A stretch of DNA of 64,000 nt from Bradyrhizobium sp. SZCCT0153 (GTDB taxonomy: Bacteria > Pseudomonadota > Alphaproteobacteria > Rhizobiales > Xanthobacteraceae), in contig NZ_JAFCKS010000014.1 in NCBI RefSeq assembly GCF_018129995.1, positions 1-64,000 on the forward strand, given 5' to 3'. The position numbers were made by a program, and so were the translations under genes. The notes beneath the pieces are model-generated. The model searched no databases and was not told the DNA's origin. It worked only from the letters and a program-made list of their open reading frames with translations. Shown here piece after piece: positions 61,223 through 64,000 of this stretch; within the stretch, counting starts at the first letter, position 1; each line of letters opens with the position of its first letter.

Positions 61223-61522
61223 ATGGACAACCGCATCAATGAAATCCGTAAGATCATCAGGGCGTTACGTATCAGCATGCGTGAGGCTGAAGCGATCATG
61301 CATGAACAGATCAACCGGGACGAGGACTGCACTTTCGTGGCCAACGAGGTCATGAAGATGCGTACGGTAATGAGCGGGCTCGTCCAGGAGCGGGCCGCGC
61401 TCGGAGACACCGACCCGATCGTCGTCGCCAGCCTGTTCGTTCCCCGCCGAAAGCCGACGCCGCCGCGCCTCCGTATCGAGCGGCGTCGTCTCGTCCCGCC
61501 GCGAGAGGCGGCACGGGCATGA
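61223..61522 (+). CDS. Small uncharacterised helical protein
   Basis: 99 residues from ATG 61223 with AAGGGAG upstream; the frame is open to 61088 but that part lacks sense. Starts MDNRINEIRKIIRALRISMREAEA, an amphipathic helix; the C-terminal third is Arg/Pro-rich (PRRKPTPPRLRIERRRLVPP). No signal peptide, no family. Its stop overlaps the next gene by 4 bases. Confidence 0.6.
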   Translation: MDNRINEIRKIIRALRISMREAEAIMHEQINRDEDCTFVANEVMKMRTVMSGLVQERAALGDTDPIVVASLFVPRRKPTPPRLRIERRRLVPPREAARA

Positions 61523-61752
61523 AAGGACAGAGGCCGACCTACTTCTCCGACATGCAGGAGCCGCCGGAATTTTTGAAGGCGCTCGATCATGCGCGGCGCC
61601 TGTCCTGCCTCGAGGGTTGGTGCCGCATGCACATCGAGGCCATCCAGGTCGCGATCGACCAGTACGCGGAAGCAGCTCTCGGCAATCGGGAGTTCTTCCT
61701 CAACAAGCCGCACAGCATCGGCGGAAGTCGCAGCAACGGCGACGTGCCGTGA
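61519..61752 (+). CDS. Small uncharacterised protein, partner of the preceding gene
   Basis: 77 residues starting at the ATGA overlap. Contains two Cys (RRLSCLEGWCRMHIEAI) and ends NKPHSIGGSRSNGD. No homology recognised. The tight coupling shows that the two small genes are expressed together. Confidence 0.6.
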   Translation: MKGQRPTYFSDMQEPPEFLKALDHARRLSCLEGWCRMHIEAIQVAIDQYAEAALGNREFFLNKPHSIGGSRSNGDVP

Positions 61753-61789
61753 CATCGAGGACCCGTCCCGGTGCCACGCTGTCCGCCGC

Positions 61790-62815
61790 CTACTCCGCCT
61801 TCGCCCGCCCCAGCGGTGCGGCCGCGACGCTCGTTTGCCCCAGGCCTTTGGCCGCACTCGCGCGATGCCGCCGCTGGACCAGATACTGATCGCCGAGCAC
61901 CCCGGCCAGGATCACCGTTCCCATCACCGCGAAATTGAGCGAGCTCGGAATGCCGAGGAGGTTGACGAGATTCTGCAGCATCTGGAGCAGCACGGTGCCG
62001 AGCACGACGCCGATGATCGAACCTTCGCCGCCGCGCAAGGAGCAGCCGCCGAGCACGGCGGCGGCGATGGCGTAGAGCTCGTAGAACGAGCCATGCACGG
62101 CAGGCGAGATCGAGCGGGTGTACATCGCGATCAAGATTGCGGAAAACGCGGTCAGGCCGCCGCAGATGATATAGGCCGAGATGGTCACCCGGTTTGAGCT
62201 AATGCCGGAGTAGCGCGCCGCTTCTTCGTTTTTGCCGACGGCATAGAGATAGCGGCCGAACACGGAGCGGTGCAGCGCCACCCAGGCGATGACGGTTACC
62301 ACCGCGAGCGCCACCACGCTGTGCGGCAGCGGGAAGCCCAGCACGTTGGTGCGGCCGGCGGTCAGCCATTCCAGCATGGGAAAGCTCGCACCGAAGCCGA
62401 AGCCCGCCGTCGCGTCCTCGGTGTAGTAGCGCGCCGCGCCGCGATAGATCAGAAGACCGCACAGCGTCACGACAAAAGGCTGGATCCGCATCCTGGTCAC
62501 CAGGGTGCCATGTATCAGGCCGATCGCGAGCCCAGCCGCGACGATCATCGCGACTGCGGCGATCCAGTTGATGTCATGATTGACGATGAGGTCGATGAAG
62601 AGGACGCCGAGCAGCGCGATCACGGAACCAACCGACAGCTCGATTCCGCCGATGATGATCACAAAAGCTTCCGCGATGGAAAAAATGCCGAACAGTCCGA
62701 CCTGGTTGGCGGTGTTGGAGAGATTGCCTACGAACAGGAATCTCGGATTGATGAGGGCGACGACGGTTCCAACCACGAGGATCAGAACCAGAAGGCTGAG
62801 GTCTTTCTTTGTCAA
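61790..62815 (-). CDS. Sugar-type ABC transporter permease (RbsC family)
   Basis: 341 residues with about nine or ten spans. Family motifs: GGIELSVGSVIALLGVLF (GGIDLSVG type) and AAAVLGGCSLRGGEGSIIGVVLG near the C-terminus. It forms the channel of a ribose/carbohydrate-class importer. Start overlaps the ATPase stop by 4 bases. The binding-protein gene must lie beyond the right edge, or elsewhere. Confidence 0.92.
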   Translation of the reverse strand: MTKKDLSLLVLILVVGTVVALINPRFLFVGNLSNTANQVGLFGIFSIAEAFVIIIGGIELSVGSVIALLGVLFIDLIVNHDINWIAAVAMIVAAGLAIGLIHGTLVTRMRIQPFVVTLCGLLIYRGAARYYTEDATAGFGFGASFPMLEWLTAGRTNVLGFPLPHSVVALAVVTVIAWVALHRSVFGRYLYAVGKNEEAARYSGISSNRVTISAYIICGGLTAFSAILIAMYTRSISPAVHGSFYELYAIAAAVLGGCSLRGGEGSIIGVVLGTVLLQMLQNLVNLLGIPSSLNFAVMGTVILAGVLGDQYLVQRRHRASAAKGLGQTSVAAAPLGRAKAE

Positions 62816-64000
62816 ATTCCCTCCGCCTCAACTGAGTGGCCGACTGCGAGCTGGAGCACATTGTGCTCGCTGAACTGGCTGCGATCAAGGAAACCCGAGA
62901 TCGCGCCCTCGTGCATGACTGCGATCCGGTCGCTGACCCCGATCACCTCCTCCATGTCGCTGGAGATCATCAGGATCGCGACGCCGGCGTCGGCCAGGCG
63001 GCGCAGCATGTCGTAGATCTCCTGCTTGGCGCCGACATCGACGCCGCGCGTCGGCTCGTCAAAGATCAGAACCTTCGGCCGCATCGACAGCCATTTGGCG
63101 AGCACAACCTTCTGCTGGTTGCCTCCCGACAGAGAGCGGACCGCGGTGGCGACGTCGGGCGCGCGGATATTGAGACGCTCGCGCTGGCGCGAGGCATTCT
63201 TGTTTTCGCGCGCCGTATCGACCAGCCAGAAGCGCGAGTAGGACGCCAGATCGGGCAGCGAGATGTTTTCGGCGATCGAGACGTCGAGCAGCAGGCCCGA
63301 GATCTTGCGGTCCTCCGGAACCAGATAGATGCCCCGATCGATGGCGGCGCGCGGGCTGGCGATGCGGATCGGCTCGCCATCGAGTCTCATCGTGCCGCCA
63401 CGCAATCGGTCGATGCCGAAGACGGCGCGCGCAAGCTCCGTGCGTCCAGAGCCGACGAGCCCGGCCAGTCCAAGAATCTCGCCGCGGCGGACGGACAGGC
63501 TCACGGTACGGTCCGGATAGGTGTCGGTGACGGCATTGATGATCTCGATCGCGCTGTCGCCGGGCGGTGCAGCCGGCGGAATGTAGAGCGATTTCAGATC
63601 ACGGCCGATCATCAGCCTGATCATCGCCGCCGGCGAGAGCTCCGCGCGCGTGAGCGCGCCGACCATGCGCCCGTCGCGCAGCACGACCGCGCGGTCGGCG
63701 CACTGAATCACCTCGTTGAGGCGATGTGTGATGAAGATGACGCTGACGCCGTGAGCTTTCAGGCCGGCGACGACCCGCATCAAGCGGTCCGTCTCGGTGA
63801 GCGTCAGGCTCGAGGTCGGCTCGTCCATGATGACGAGACGGGCATCGAGCGAGAGCGCCTTCATGATCTCGACGAGTTGGCGCTGCGCCAGCGACAATTC
63901 GGCGAGCGGCGCGTCCGGTGCGAAATCGCAGCCCAGCCGCTCGAGCAGCGGAGCGACATCGGCATAGAGCCGTTTGCGGTCGATCAGCCGCAAGGGCCCG
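62812..64000 (-). CDS. Sugar-type ABC transporter ATP-binding protein (RbsA/MglA family), 5' end outside window
   Basis: The frame is open to base 64000, so the N-terminal part with the first Walker A is missing. Visible: first-half signature LSLAQRQLVEIMKALS with Walker B RLVIMDEPTSSLT, then the second domain with GLVGSGRTELARAVFG (Walker A-like), LSGGNQQKVVLAKWL and VLIFDEPTRGVDVGAK. Two fused ATPase domains are usual for this family. Ends ...GHSVEAEGI. Confidence 0.93.
   Translation of the reverse strand, partial: GPLRLIDRKRLYADVAPLLERLGCDFAPDAPLAELSLAQRQLVEIMKALSLDARLVIMDEPTSSLTLTETDRLMRVVAGLKAHGVSVIFITHRLNEVIQCADRAVVLRDGRMVGALTRAELSPAAMIRLMIGRDLKSLYIPPAAPPGDSAIEIINAVTDTYPDRTVSLSVRRGEILGLAGLVGSGRTELARAVFGIDRLRGGTMRLDGEPIRIASPRAAIDRGIYLVPEDRKISGLLLDVSIAENISLPDLASYSRFWLVDTARENKNASRQRERLNIRAPDVATAVRSLSGGNQQKVVLAKWLSMRPKVLIFDEPTRGVDVGAKQEIYDMLRRLADAGVAILMISSDMEEVIGVSDRIAVMHEGAISGFLDRSQFSEHNVLQLAVGHSVEAEGI

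Overview
The window is high-GC chromosomal DNA from an alphaproteobacterium, most likely Bradyrhizobium or a close relative. The evidence is the near-identity (from memory) of one gene product to the B3 metallo-beta-lactamase BJP-1 of Bradyrhizobium, the family content (XoxF, Bug-type binding protein, FUSC, Hut), tightly overlapping operons and rhizobial-type intergenic palindromic repeats. No rRNA, tRNA, IS element, phage or CRISPR is visible.

Layout. 1-1.5 kb: C-terminal part of a BamA-type barrel. 1.5-12.5 kb: a histidine-utilisation region. A left-running operon hutF-hutC-ABC transporter-M20 hydrolase (with a decayed phosphoribosyltransferase at its end) diverges from hutI-hutH-hutU across a 20-bp perfect palindrome that should be the HutC operator. 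No hutG is present. 12.7-20.6 kb: mixed genes: the BJP-1-like carbapenemase, tungstate binding protein and permease converging on each other without an ATPase, a pstS remnant, an FAD-linked oxidase, a 3-hydroxyacyl-CoA dehydrogenase and a truncated haemoglobin.

20.8-61 kb: a large quinoprotein/lanthanide region. It has three PQQ dehydrogenases, all with the extra Asp two residues after the catalytic Asp that marks lanthanide enzymes. XoxF (29.5-31.3 kb) heads xoxF-xoxG-adhI-gfa, a methanol to formaldehyde to S-formylglutathione route completed by fghA at 55.3 kb. A second dehydrogenase (36.9-38.6 kb) has its own cytochrome c and XoxJ-like protein. The third (21.6-23.3 kb) lacks the usual vicinal cysteines and sits behind a Rieske protein. 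A Tat-exported molybdenum hydroxylase (23.7-26.5 kb) may oxidise the aldehydes. Between 38.9 and 39.6 kb are a lanmodulin (four EF loops in the lanmodulin spacing) and a 26-residue pqqA that stands alone without pqqBCDE.

41-61 kb: supporting functions. These are an NMT1-type ABC transporter, a SoxYZ-like carrier, two quinoprotein-associated relay proteins (MBL fold, Cys-x3-Cys-Trp protein), a XoxJ-like binding protein, a PedA1A2BC/Lut-type ABC system, S-formylglutathione hydrolase, a divergent NarL-type two-component pair and a TonB receptor that is a good candidate for the outer-membrane metal (lanthanophore) receptor. Read together the region encodes metal uptake, periplasmic metal binding, metal-dependent alcohol oxidation, formaldehyde detoxification and regulation. 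61.8-64 kb: a ribose-type ABC transporter cut by the window edge.
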